Source: JACMQX01 sp044225675 (GTDB taxonomy: Bacteria > Pseudomonadota > Gammaproteobacteria > Burkholderiales > Burkholderiaceae_C). Taken from it: DNA of 64,000 bases. Shown here piece by piece: positions 51,122-59,290 of this stretch (within the stretch, counting starts at the first letter, position 1; each line of letters starts with the position of its first letter). The notes beneath the pieces are model-generated. The model saw only the letters and a program-made list of their open reading frames with translations. It was not told where the DNA came from and did not search any database. The stretch lies in assembly GCA_044225675.1 (NCBI GenBank), contig JBGAIH010000022.1, positions 1 through 64,000 on the forward strand. Reading direction: 5' to 3'. A program made the translations under genes and the position numbers.

Positions 51122-52108
51122 TCACTGCTCCGGCCGGTAGGCTGAATCCAGCACCACCGAGCCGACCACACGCGACACGCAGGCGCAGATGCGCCGTCCT
51201 TCGGACTTTTCCTCGTCGCTCAGGAACACGTCGCGGTGATCGATTTCGCCGTCCACCGCGATCACGTCCATGGCGCACAGGCCGCACTCGCCACGCCGGC
51301 AGTCGGAGATCGTCATCACGCCGGCCTGGTCGAGCGCGTCGAGCAGGCTGCAGTCGGCCGGCACGGTGATGTCGAGCTGGTGACGCGGGAGCTGGACCCG
51401 AAAGCGCTGCGGCGCGAAGCGGCCGCTGCTGCCGAAAGTCTCGTAGCGCAGATCGGCCTCGGGTCGGCCGGCCTCGCGCCAGGCACGCCGGGCGGCATCG
51501 AGCATGGACACCGGGCCGCACAGGTACATCTGCCCGCCCGGGGGCAGAGCCGCGATCTCGGCGCCGAAGTCGACCCGCACGCCCTGCCCCGACACGCACG
51601 TGCGCACCGCATCGCCGAGGGCCGCGGCAAGTTCATCGGCCAGCGCCAGTTCGTCGGCGGAGCGCGCGGCGTAGACCGCGCGCAGCGATGCGCCGCGCGC
51701 AGCCAGCACCCGCGCCATTCCGACCAGCGGCGTCACGCCGATGCCGCCGGCCACCAGCAGGTAGGCCGGCGCGTTCAGGTCCAGCGGGAAGTGGTTGTGG
51801 GGGCCGCTCGCACGCAGCCGGTCGCCGGCGGACAGGGTCCACATCGCCAGCGAGCCGCCCTTGCCGTCGTCCAGCCGCTTGACGGCGATGCGCCAGCAGC
51901 CGCCCTCGGGTTCGTCGCGGAACTCGCCCACGAGCGAGTAGGAGCGCGTCTGAGGCCGGCCGCCAGCCAGCACCTGAACCTGCAGATGGCTGCCCGGCTC
52001 CCAGGGCGCCGCACCGCCATCGGGCCGCAGCCGGATCTCGCGGACGGTGGGCGTGAGGTCGCGGATCGATACGACCGTGGCCTCGGTCCAGGCCTGGGAA
52101 CTGCGCAT
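51122..52108 (-). CDS. vanB: Vanillate O-demethylase reductase-like protein (PDR/VanB family)
   Basis: A 328-residue iron-sulfur flavoprotein passing electrons from NADH to a Rieske oxygenase. The N-terminal FMN domain has the RSYSLVGEF motif near residue 55, the NAD domain has LLVAGGIGVTPLVGMARVL and MYLCGPVSMLDAARR, and the C-terminal plant-type [2Fe-2S] domain has four cysteines in ISDCRRGECGLCAMD and ICACVSR. This is the phthalate dioxygenase reductase/VanB layout. It is paired with the VanA-like oxygenase, with the GntR gene between them. Confidence 0.87.
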   Translation of the reverse strand: MRSSQAWTEATVVSIRDLTPTVREIRLRPDGGAAPWEPGSHLQVQVLAGGRPQTRSYSLVGEFRDEPEGGCWRIAVKRLDDGKGGSLAMWTLSAGDRLRASGPHNHFPLDLNAPAYLLVAGGIGVTPLVGMARVLAARGASLRAVYAARSADELALADELAAALGDAVRTCVSGQGVRVDFGAEIAALPPGGQMYLCGPVSMLDAARRAWREAGRPEADLRYETFGSSGRFAPQRFRVQLPRHQLDITVPADCSLLDALDQAGVMTISDCRRGECGLCAMDVIAVDGEIDHRDVFLSDEEKSEGRRICACVSRVVGSVVLDSAYRPEQ

Positions 52109-52125
52109 GGAATGTCTCCTCGATT

Positions 52126-52887
52126 TCAGCGTTTGCGGATGAGCCGCACGCCCGGCATCTGGTCGAGCCTCGGACTCGTGACGGCTTCGCGCAGGTTGCG
52201 CTGGGCGATGCGCGAGTGCTCGCGCATGATGGCCTCGGCACGCGAGCCCTCGCGCCGCTCGATGGCCTCGAGCACCTGCCAGTGCTGGTCCTGCGCGACG
52301 ATGAGCATGTCGCGCGCCTGCGGCGAATTGGCCTGCACGACGACGAATCCGGAAGGCGATGCGAACGGCAGGCTGTTGACGCGTTCGATCTCGCGCGCGA
52401 TCACGCCGCTGCCGGCCATCTCGCTGAGCAAGTCGTGGAAGCGGCCGTTCAGCCGCACGTAGGCTGAGAACGCGTCGTCGTTCAACGCGGGCTGGGCGAG
52501 CACGGCGTCGATCTGCGCCAGCGCCTCGCGCGCCTCGCCCAGCACCACGGGCGGAACGCCGCGCTCGGCCGCCAGCCGTGCCGACAGGCCTTCGAGCGTG
52601 CCGCGCAGCTCGATCGCCTCGGAGATGTCGCGCTCGGAGAACGTGCGCACCGCATAGCCGCCATTGGGCAGGGCCTCCAGCAGGCCCTCCTGCTCCAGCC
52701 GCATCAGCGCCGCGCGGATCGGCGTGCGCGACACGCCCAGCTTCTCGACGATGGAAAGCTCGGCAATGCGCGCGCCGCCGGGCAGCTCGCCCGAGAGAAT
52801 CATCTCGCGCAGCCGAAGCTGGGCCTTGACGGCTTGCGAGGCACCGGCTTCCGGCGCGTCGACGGACAGGGAGGACAGCGTGGCCAT
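52126..52887 (-). CDS. GntR family regulator, FadR/VanR-type
   Basis: A 253-residue regulator of the FadR subfamily. The winged helix-turn-helix is LREMILSGELPGGARIAELSIVEKLGVSRTPIRAALMRLEQEGLL, and the all-helical FCD effector domain has ligand-metal residues Asp and His around GRFHDLLSEMAGS and HWQVLEAIERREG. Located between vanA-like and vanB-like genes, it is positioned like VanR, which represses vanillate demethylase until vanillate appears. A TGTATACA palindrome beside the vanA start is a likely target. Confidence 0.9.
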   Translation of the reverse strand: MATLSSLSVDAPEAGASQAVKAQLRLREMILSGELPGGARIAELSIVEKLGVSRTPIRAALMRLEQEGLLEALPNGGYAVRTFSERDISEAIELRGTLEGLSARLAAERGVPPVVLGEAREALAQIDAVLAQPALNDDAFSAYVRLNGRFHDLLSEMAGSGVIAREIERVNSLPFASPSGFVVVQANSPQARDMLIVAQDQHWQVLEAIERREGSRAEAIMREHSRIAQRNLREAVTSPRLDQMPGVRLIRKR

Positions 52888-52906
52888 GGCAGTCGGTCCT
52901 CGGCGC

Positions 52907-54025
52907 TCAGGCGGCCTGGCGGATCGGAATCACCGGCGCCTTGGGCCGCTCGCGCGCCACCAGCCCGTCGATCAGGCGGCGCGCCCACATCGAGCCGGCG
53001 TCGATGTTGAGGTTGTAGAAGCGGTGGTCCGGGTGCTCGTCCATCGCCACCTGCTGGGCTTCGAGCACGTGCTCGTCCTCGCGAAAGATCGAGGCCACGC
53101 CTTCGCGCAGCTGGTGCGTCAGGCGCTGCTCGCCCAGGCAGTAGTTGCGCGCGAAGGCCCAGAAATAATGGCAGCTGCCGTCGGTTTCGGGCGTGATGGT
53201 GTTGAGCACGAAGCCGTTGACGCCGCGGCTGCGGTCGCTCTGCGCGGGGTCGCCCTGGTTGCCGCCGGGCGGCACGGCACCCGTGCCCGCCTCGGCCACG
53301 CCGACGTCAATGGTCACGGTGCACGGCGCCTCGAAGCGGATGATCTGCCAGCGGTCCACCTTGCCCTCGTAGCCGCGCGCATGACGGATCTGCGCAGCCC
53401 AGAACGGCGGCGGGTCGATGTTCTCCATCCAGCGGGTGACCGTGGCCGTGCGGTCGCCGTGCGTGGCCACGAAGGGCGCCTCGGCCACGGCGCGCTGGCC
53501 GATGCTGGAGCCGTGCACGAAGGTCTCGTGCGTGAGGTCCATCAGGTTGTCGACCACGAGGCGGTAGTCGCACTTGACGGTGATCAGCTTGCCGTCGCCG
53601 GCCCAGGCCGGATCGTCGTTCCAGTGCAGGTCGGGCACCAGCGCCGGGTCGGCCTTGGCCGGGTCGCCAGGCCAGATCCAGACGAAGCGGTGGCGCTCGA
53701 TGACCGGATAGCTGCGCACGCAGGCCGAAGGATTGAGCGTCTCCTGGCTCGGCATGTGGGTGCAGCGGCCCTGCGCGTTGTAGACGAGGCCGTGGTAGCC
53801 GCAGACCACCTCGTCGCCCTCCAGCCGGCCCAGCGACAGAGGCAGCAGCCGGTGCCAGCATGCGTCCTCCAGCGCTGCGACCTGCCCGCCGCTCAGGCGG
53901 TACAGCACAAGCTTCTGGTTGCAGATCGTGCGGGCCAGCAGTGAACGCCCGACTTCGACGTCATAGGCGGCGGCGTACCAGGCGTTCAGCGGGAAGGCGG
54001 ATGAGGACGACGATGCAGGCTTCAT
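52907..54025 (-). CDS. vanA: Rieske oxygenase, vanillate O-demethylase oxygenase-like
   Basis: A 372-residue aromatic oxygenase. The Rieske centre is Cys56-x-His58 and Cys75-x2-His78 (CWHRLLPLSLGRLEGDEVVCGYHG). The mononuclear iron site has the His pair in DNLMDLTHETFVHGSS. VanA demethylates vanillate to protocatechuate with release of formaldehyde, but close relatives act on other methoxybenzoates, carbazole or toluenesulfonate, so the substrate is inferred from context. It heads the ten-gene cluster. The second ATG (54025) fits the VanA N-terminus better than 54061, which falls in the operator region. Confidence 0.83.
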   Translation of the reverse strand: MKPASSSSSAFPLNAWYAAAYDVEVGRSLLARTICNQKLVLYRLSGGQVAALEDACWHRLLPLSLGRLEGDEVVCGYHGLVYNAQGRCTHMPSQETLNPSACVRSYPVIERHRFVWIWPGDPAKADPALVPDLHWNDDPAWAGDGKLITVKCDYRLVVDNLMDLTHETFVHGSSIGQRAVAEAPFVATHGDRTATVTRWMENIDPPPFWAAQIRHARGYEGKVDRWQIIRFEAPCTVTIDVGVAEAGTGAVPPGGNQGDPAQSDRSRGVNGFVLNTITPETDGSCHYFWAFARNYCLGEQRLTHQLREGVASIFREDEHVLEAQQVAMDEHPDHRFYNLNIDAGSMWARRLIDGLVARERPKAPVIPIRQAA

Positions 54026-54035
54026 GGATACCGAT

Positions 54036-54066
54036 TGTATACATTGATTGATGAAAATCAATCAAT
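54036..54066. promoter_or_regulatory. Operator region between vanA and the MetE-like gene
   Basis: TGTATACA (54036-54043), a perfect 8-bp palindrome of FadR/GntR type, overlaps a minus-strand -10-like TACAAT; TTGATT 16 bases upstream is a plausible -35, so binding there would block vanA transcription. Adjoining it, ATTGATTGAT-N4-ATCAATCAAT (54043-54066) is a perfect 10-bp inverted repeat that could bind a second regulator or dimer. On the plus strand a TTGACC (54122-54127) may be part of the MetE-like gene promoter. Confidence 0.6.
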
Positions 54067-54175
54067 TCGGCGATTTCAAGTCGATTCACGGCATTTCTGT
54101 ATTCAGCGCCGCCATCGAAAGTTGACCTACCATTGCCGCTGGCCCTCTTACCACTTTCCGATCCGGAGACATTCC

Positions 54176-55291
54176 ATGACCGCGACCCTCCCCGCCCGCT
54201 ATGACCACGTCGGCAGTTTCCTGCGTCCCAAGTACCTGCTGGAAGCGCGCGAGCAGAAGGCGCGCGGCGACATCACGCCCGAGCAGCTGCGCGCCGTCGA
54301 GGACAAGGCCATCACCGAGATCGTGAAGTTCCAGGAGGACATCGGCCTCAAGAGCATCACCGACGGGGAGTTCCGCCGCACGTACTTCCACATCGACTTC
54401 CTGGAGCAGATCGGGGGCGTGAAGACCGACATCCCGGTCACGATCCGCAAGCCAGACGGCACCGAGGAACTGGCGCCGCCCGTGATGCGCGTCATCGACA
54501 AGGTGCGCCACGTCAAGGACATCCAGCTGGCCGACTTCAACTACCTCAAGAGCCAGGTCAGCGCCGGCCGCACGCCCAAGGTCACCATTCCCTCGCCCAC
54601 CATGCTGCACTTTCGCGGCGGCCGTGCCGGCATCAGCCGGGACGCCTACCCCGAGCTGGACCCGGCCTTCTACGACGACGTGGCCAAGGCCTATGGTGAG
54701 GAGCTGCGCTCGCTGGCCGCCGCGGGCTGCACCTACGTGCAGATGGACGACACCAATCTCGCCTACCTGTGCGACGAGAAGATGCGCGAGGCGGCCCGCC
54801 AGCGCGGCGACGACCCCAATGAGCTGCCGCACCGCTATGCCGCCTTCATCAACAAGGTGGTCGCGCAAAAGCCCGCCGGCATGCTGCTGGCCATGCACCT
54901 GTGCCGTGGCAACTTCAAGAGCACGCATGCGGCCGCAGGCAACTACGAACCGGTGGCCGAAGCCCTGCTCAAGGAGATGGACCTGGACGCCTACTTCCTC
55001 GAGTACGACGACGACCGCTCGGGCGACTTCCGGCCGCTGCGCTACCTGCCCAAGGGCAAGACCGTGGTCCTCGGTCTGGTGACGACCAAGTTCGGCGAGA
55101 TGGAAAGCAAGGACGACCTCAAGCGCCGCATCGACGAGGCCGCGCGCTATGCGCCGCTGGAGCAGCTCGCGCTGTCGCCGCAGTGCGGCTTTTCCAGCAC
55201 CGTGCACGGCAACAACATCGCGGTGGAAGCGCAGCGCGCCAAGCTGCGGCTGGTGGTGGAAACGGCGCAGGACGTCTGGGGCACGGCCTGA
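54176..55291 (+). CDS. Cobalamin-independent methionine synthase (MetE) core-like methyltransferase
   Basis: A 371-residue protein matching only the C-terminal catalytic barrel of MetE (full MetE is about 750 residues). Zinc ligands appear as His and Cys in MHLCRGNFKST, an acidic residue in FLEYDDDRSGD, and Cys in LSPQCGFSST; YVQMDDTNLAYL and DGEFRRTYFHIDF are family motifs. Single-domain members transfer methyl groups to homocysteine or related thiols from other donors. It is divergent from the VanA-like gene across a shared operator region, which hints at use of a methoxyl-derived one-carbon unit, but this is inference. Confidence 0.85.
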   Translation: MTATLPARYDHVGSFLRPKYLLEAREQKARGDITPEQLRAVEDKAITEIVKFQEDIGLKSITDGEFRRTYFHIDFLEQIGGVKTDIPVTIRKPDGTEELAPPVMRVIDKVRHVKDIQLADFNYLKSQVSAGRTPKVTIPSPTMLHFRGGRAGISRDAYPELDPAFYDDVAKAYGEELRSLAAAGCTYVQMDDTNLAYLCDEKMREAARQRGDDPNELPHRYAAFINKVVAQKPAGMLLAMHLCRGNFKSTHAAAGNYEPVAEALLKEMDLDAYFLEYDDDRSGDFRPLRYLPKGKTVVLGLVTTKFGEMESKDDLKRRIDEAARYAPLEQLALSPQCGFSSTVHGNNIAVEAQRAKLRLVVETAQDVWGTA

Positions 55292-55448
55292 GGCTGCGCG
55301 TCACGAGACAAACGCGCGGCCGGGCGTTTGTCGTCGCGTGGCGGCAGGATCGCGCTGATCGCGGCGGGGTCTTCCCGGAGGGTGCCACGGGGCGCCGGTT
55401 AAGATGGACGTCCTTTTGTCCTGCGTCCGTTCCAGCGGCTTCTGCCCC

Positions 55449-56060
55449 ATGCGTCTGCCCTCCTCCGTCTCCATCGCCCTGCTGTCCGTGGCACTTGGCC
55501 TGCCTGCCGCCGCCCAGGCGCAGGCCGCCTCCTCGCCCGCCAAGAAGGAACTCGTCAACAAGGTGCTGCAACTGCAGCAGCCGGCCATCGAAGCGCTGGC
55601 CCGCAACCTGGCCGAACAGCCGGCGGCCGCGATTGCGCAGCAGGCCGGCCAGATCATCCGAACCCGCGTGCCCGCCGACAAGCGCGAAGCCGTCGGCGCG
55701 GCCGTGCAGGCCGACGTCAACAAGTACGTCGAGGAGGCGGTGCCGCTGGCGCGCGCCAGTGCCATCAAGCTCGCGCCGTCGACCGTAGGCGCGGTGATGG
55801 AAGAAAAGCTCACCGAAGACGAACTCAAGCAGGTCATTGCGATCCTCGAATCGCCGGCTTTCGCCAAGTTCAGACGCCTCGAGCCCGAACTGCAGAGCGC
55901 GCTGCTGAACAAGCTGGTGGCCGAGACCCGTCCCGCCGTGGAACCCAAGATCCGCGCACTGGACCTGAGCGTGGCCAGGCGCCTGGGCATCGACACGTCA
56001 GGCGCCCCCGCAGGCGCGGCCAGCGGAGCCCGTGCCCCGGCCCGCGCCGCCAGCAACTGA
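55449..56060 (+). CDS. Exported DUF2059-type protein
   Basis: A 203-residue protein with a Sec signal peptide (MRLPSSVSIALLSVALGLPAAAQAQA). The mature helical domain has KELVNKVLQLQQPAIEALARNLAEQ, EEKLTEDELKQVIAILESPAFAKF and LNKLVAETRPAVEPKI, the DUF2059-like arrangement. It ends in an Ala/Pro/Gly tail. Function unknown. The start at 55449 puts the signal at the N-terminus; an earlier in-frame ATG (55404) would not. It follows the MetE-like gene after 157 bases, in which nothing was recognised. Confidence 0.82.
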   Translation: MRLPSSVSIALLSVALGLPAAAQAQAASSPAKKELVNKVLQLQQPAIEALARNLAEQPAAAIAQQAGQIIRTRVPADKREAVGAAVQADVNKYVEEAVPLARASAIKLAPSTVGAVMEEKLTEDELKQVIAILESPAFAKFRRLEPELQSALLNKLVAETRPAVEPKIRALDLSVARRLGIDTSGAPAGAASGARAPARAASN

Positions 56061-56162
56061 TCTCGCCCTCCAATCCCCGGCACGGCGCCGCCTCTCCAGG
56101 CCGTCGCAGCTGTGGCCTAATCGGGGGTTGGACTTTTTCTTTTATTTTTGACCGGAGCCATC

Positions 56163-56330
56163 ATGCCCAAGGAAGCCAGAACAGAAGCCGAACGCCAAGC
56201 CACCCCCCGCCCGACGCCCGCCAAGGGCCTGACCTTCACTGCGGGCAAGGGCCAGAAGCGCAGCCTGGAGCGCGGCACCGCCACGCGCAGCAAGAAGAAC
56301 CCCGGCAAGCGCGCCAAGAAGGGCGGCTGA
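56163..56330 (+). CDS. Small basic hypothetical protein
   Basis: A 55-residue protein rich in Lys, Arg and Thr (PKEARTEAERQATPRPTPAK, ending SKKNPGKRAKKGG). No hydrophobic segment, likely disordered and nucleic-acid-associated. GGAG lies seven bases before the ATG; an ATG five codons earlier is less well placed. A strong terminator follows 31 bases after the stop, supporting a real single-gene transcript. No function known. Confidence 0.65.
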   Translation: MPKEARTEAERQATPRPTPAKGLTFTAGKGQKRSLERGTATRSKKNPGKRAKKGG

Positions 56331-56360
56331 TACGGCGGCCTTCACAGGCTTCTCCCAGAA

Positions 56361-56389
56361 GATCCCGGCCAGGTGCCGGGATTTTTTTT
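56361..56389 (+). terminator. Rho-independent terminator
   Basis: ATCCCGGC (56362-56369) and GCCGGGAT (56375-56382) form an 8-bp stem with a 5-base loop, followed by a run of T. It terminates the small basic protein gene. Confidence 0.88.
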
Positions 56390-56426
56390 GGAATGCGCAG
56401 CGAGCGGACCGAGCGCCCGCCCGCCT

Positions 56427-56876
56427 TCACTGCGTCCGGCCCGGCACGGTGCCATCGGTCGGCACGACGACGCGCGAGCGTCCGTCGGGCGACAGCACCG
56501 TCTCGGCCTCACTCGGCACCTGCGACGCCGAGCCCGCAGCGGCAGGGCCGGTGCTCACGCCAGGGCCGGGTGGCACGTTGGGCACGACGGTGGCGCGACC
56601 GTCGGGCGTGGTCGTCATCTCGGGCACCGCGCCGGGGCCAAGGCGCGCACGGTCCAGCGCCAGCCCGGCGTCGCGGATGCAGGCGTCTCGCTGCGGTGCC
56701 GGCAGTTGCGCGGCCTGGCAGGCTGCGATCGCGCGCTCATACGCCTGGCGGGCCTGCGCGAGCGGCGCTGGCGTCGGCGCGGTCTGCGCCTGCGCGGCTG
56801 CGCCGACGAGCCAGAACGCGGCGGCCAGGCTGGCAATGTGGTGGCGTTGGCAGGTCGGACAGTTGGTCATGCGCAT
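56427..56876 (-). CDS. Exported hypothetical protein
   Basis: A 149-residue protein with a signal peptide (HIASLAAAFWLVGAAAQAQ). The mature part has a helical segment with two Cys (AYERAIAACQAAQLPAPQRDACIRDAG), possibly a disulfide hairpin. A Pro/Gly/Thr-rich disordered tail follows, with the repeated TPDGRATVV and SPDGRSRVV motifs. Secreted small protein of unknown role. Its gene precedes the next exported-protein gene on the same strand. Confidence 0.7.
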   Translation of the reverse strand: MRMTNCPTCQRHHIASLAAAFWLVGAAAQAQTAPTPAPLAQARQAYERAIAACQAAQLPAPQRDACIRDAGLALDRARLGPGAVPEMTTTPDGRATVVPNVPPGPGVSTGPAAAGSASQVPSEAETVLSPDGRSRVVVPTDGTVPGRTQ

Positions 56877-56939
56877 CGGCTCATCGTAGCCCTGACGCAG
56901 CCACCCGAGAGGTCACGCAGGCAGGCCCTTTGATGCCCG

Positions 56940-57299
56940 TCAATTGCGGTCCGGCTTGGGCGCATAGGCCGCTCCGCGAGGACGAAGGGTCGATGCGTCC
57001 GCCACGGCAGCCGTGGCGACGACGCTTCGCGTGTTCACGAGCGGGCAGTCCTGCTCGTTGCCGAACACCAGATGCCCTCCCGGGTAGACCTGGGGCAAGA
57101 CCTCGTGGATCTGAAAGCGCATGTCCACCGGCGGCGTCTGCGCCTGGTAGACGACCCGATCCGCCGCGTCGTAGACGGTGTAGCAGGCCAGCGCAGGTGT
57201 TGCCAGCAGCGCGGCCACCGCCGCCAGCCCCGCGAGGCGCAGAGCGTTGAACAGGCCCGGCGGGTGCGGGCGATCGGCAGGGTGCAGAGAACTCGGCAT
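56940..57299 (-). CDS. Exported hypothetical protein
   Basis: A 119-residue protein with a signal peptide (LAGLAAVAALLATPALA, cleavage before CYTVYDAADRVVYQAQTPPVDM). Cys just after the cleavage site and another in EQDCPLVNT may pair. I chose the ATG at 57299, which has GGAG eight bases upstream and places the signal peptide at the N-terminus. Function unknown; common in Comamonadaceae as a small periplasmic protein by appearance. The 227-base gap to 57527 shows no gene. Confidence 0.72.
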   Translation of the reverse strand: MPSSLHPADRPHPPGLFNALRLAGLAAVAALLATPALACYTVYDAADRVVYQAQTPPVDMRFQIHEVLPQVYPGGHLVFGNEQDCPLVNTRSVVATAAVADASTLRPRGAAYAPKPDRN

Positions 57300-57526
57300 G
57301 TCGGGCTCCAGTGTCGGTAGGCGGGTCGCGGGTGCTGCGGATGTTGTCATCCATGCATGAAAGATCCGGGAATCGGTGGGGACATTCACAGGGAACATGC
57401 CACGTCTGCATCGTGCGGCGCGCAGGCCACAGGGCCTGTCAGCCGGCTCCGACAATCCCTGTCAGGCAATGCGGACTCGTGGCTGAACGGCGCATCTCGG
57501 GTCGCATAGCCGCTTAGGATGAACGC

Positions 57527-57931
57527 ATGTTCGACCGGATGAGACATTCGCTGCGGGACTTCGCGCGGCATCGGCCAGGCACGCGTTTCGTGAGCCGCTA
57601 CGAGCGCGCGCGCCGTGACGAGCGCGGGACCGTGCATCGCACGGTGATCGCCACCATGGGCTTCTTTCTCGTGCTGCTGGGCATCGTCCTCGTTCCCGCA
57701 CCGGGGCCGGGCTTTCTCGTGATCCTCGCGGGCGCCAGCCTGATCGCTCAGGAGATGCTGCCGGTCGCCCGGCGCCTGGACGCCATCGAACTCTGGCTGC
57801 GCGTGCGGCTGCGCCGTCTGCGCGGCTTCTGGCGCGCACGCCTTGGCCCGGGCGGTCGCGCCGCGTGCGTCGGCGCGGCAGTGTGTATGCTTGCGTTCCT
57901 GGTGTCCGGCGCTCTCGTGATTCTGCTTTGA
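57527..57931 (+). CDS. PGPGW/TIGR02611-type transmembrane protein
   Basis: A 134-residue membrane protein. A positively charged N-terminus (RYERARRDERGTVHR) precedes a helix pair centred on VIATMGFFLVLLGIVLVPAPGPGFLVILAGASLIAQE, the PGPG-loop hallmark of this family. An Arg-rich cytoplasmic segment follows, and a last helix ends the protein (AACVGAAVCMLAFLVSGALVILL). Function unknown. It precedes the EamA-type exporter gene by 31 bases on the same strand. Confidence 0.82.
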   Translation: MFDRMRHSLRDFARHRPGTRFVSRYERARRDERGTVHRTVIATMGFFLVLLGIVLVPAPGPGFLVILAGASLIAQEMLPVARRLDAIELWLRVRLRRLRGFWRARLGPGGRAACVGAAVCMLAFLVSGALVILL

Positions 57932-57962
57932 GCCGGCCGGGTGCCGCATCCCACTCCGTCAC

Positions 57963-58967
57963 ATGCAGTCTCCCACTTCTGCGCCCCGCGAGGGCGCTTG
58001 CGCCGCCGTGTCGTCCCAGCACCCGGCACCGGCGCCCGACCTCCTTTCGGCGTCCTTGCCGCCCGACCTTGAGGCCGCGCGGCGCACCGCCAATCGGCGC
58101 GGCATCCTCGCGATGATGGCCGCCATGGCCAGCTTCGTGGCCAATGATGCGCTCGTCAAATACGCCAGCGAAACCCTGCCGATGACGCAGCTGATCTTCG
58201 TGCGAGGCGTCATGAGCAGCCTGCTGGTCCTGGCCGTGGCTCATGCGATGGGCGCCACCGCGCGCATCCGCGAAATCGTGCGCGGCCGCATTGCCGTGCG
58301 GGCCGGCTTCGACGCGCTCGCCACGATGTTCTACCTGAGCTCGCTCGCGCATCTGCCGCTGGGCAATGCCACGGCCATCAACCTGGCGGCGCCGCTGCTC
58401 ATGATCGTCTTCGCCGTGCTCTTCCTGCATGAACGGGTGGGCCTGCGCCGCTGGTTCGCGATCTTCGCGGGCTTTGCAGGCGTGCTGCTCGTGATCCAGC
58501 CGCGCGCCGAAGGCTTCAACGCCTGGGCCTGGGTGTGCCTGGCCGGCACGCTCTTTCATGCGACGCGCGACCTGCTCACGCGCTACATCCCGCAGACCGT
58601 GCCGGCCATCCTGATCACGCTGGCCACGGCCGTGTCCGTCACGCTCGTGGCGGGCCTGGCGACGCTCACGCAAGGCTGGCAGGCCGTGACGCTGCGCGAG
58701 GCCGCGTTGCTGGGCGCCGCTGCCGTGCTGCTCTCGATGGGTTACTACTTCATCATTCATGCGCTGCGCCAGGGCGAGATGTCGTTGATCGCGCCGTTCC
58801 GCTACAGCGGGCTGCTCTATGCGCTGGTGCTGGGCTACGCGGTCTGGGGCGACGTGCCCAATGCGATCGCGTGGTGCGGGATCGCCCTGCTGGTGGGCTC
58901 GGGCCTGTACGTGCTGCATGGTGAGCGCTCCAGGCAGAGATCGGCCGCGCTCGACGCGGCCGAGTGA
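57963..58967 (+). CDS. EamA/DMT family transporter
   Basis: A 334-residue inner-membrane exporter with about ten helices in two EamA repeats. The first runs from ANRRGILAMMAAMASFVANDALVKY; LGNATAINLAAPLLMIVFAVLFL and FIIHALRQGEMSLIAPFRYSGLLYA are typical. The N-terminal 45 residues are hydrophilic and unusual for the family. Substrate unknown; not closely similar to the other EamA protein at 3251-4138. Confidence 0.88.
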   Translation: MQSPTSAPREGACAAVSSQHPAPAPDLLSASLPPDLEAARRTANRRGILAMMAAMASFVANDALVKYASETLPMTQLIFVRGVMSSLLVLAVAHAMGATARIREIVRGRIAVRAGFDALATMFYLSSLAHLPLGNATAINLAAPLLMIVFAVLFLHERVGLRRWFAIFAGFAGVLLVIQPRAEGFNAWAWVCLAGTLFHATRDLLTRYIPQTVPAILITLATAVSVTLVAGLATLTQGWQAVTLREAALLGAAAVLLSMGYYFIIHALRQGEMSLIAPFRYSGLLYALVLGYAVWGDVPNAIAWCGIALLVGSGLYVLHGERSRQRSAALDAAE

Positions 58968-59074
58968 GCGCGTACCGGTCGTCACCAACGTTCACGCAAG
59001 CGGCACATGCCGGACACGGCGGGTTGACACCGGCCCGCTGAAATGGAGCCATTCCATCCGCGAAAGGCCCTCCG

Positions 59075-59254
59075 ATGAAACGACTCGCCCTGCTTCTTGC
59101 CGCCGTCGGCGCACTCTCCGGCGTGCTGGCCGGCTGCGTGGCCTATGTGCCCGGCCCGGCCCCGCATCCGCACTACCGCGGCGACCGCGACCGTGATGGC
59201 GACGGCGTCCCCAACCGCTGGGACCGCAGGCCCGCCAACCCATACCGCTACTGA
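59075..59254 (+). CDS. Small lipoprotein with a calcium-loop-like motif
   Basis: A 59-residue protein with a lipoprotein signal ending in LAGC (Cys21). The mature peptide is only 39 residues: a Pro/His linker (VPGPAPHPH) followed by DRDRDGDGVPNRWDRRP, an Asp-x-Asp-x-Asp-Gly pattern like thrombospondin type 3 or EF-hand calcium-binding loops. A perfect TTGACA (59024-59029) lies upstream, but the -10 is weak. It ends 36 bases before the response regulator gene. Confidence 0.8.
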   Translation: MKRLALLLAAVGALSGVLAGCVAYVPGPAPHPHYRGDRDRDGDGVPNRWDRRPANPYRY

Positions 59255-59290
59255 GCCTGGGGCCGGGGCCGCTTTCAGTAAGATGCGGTC

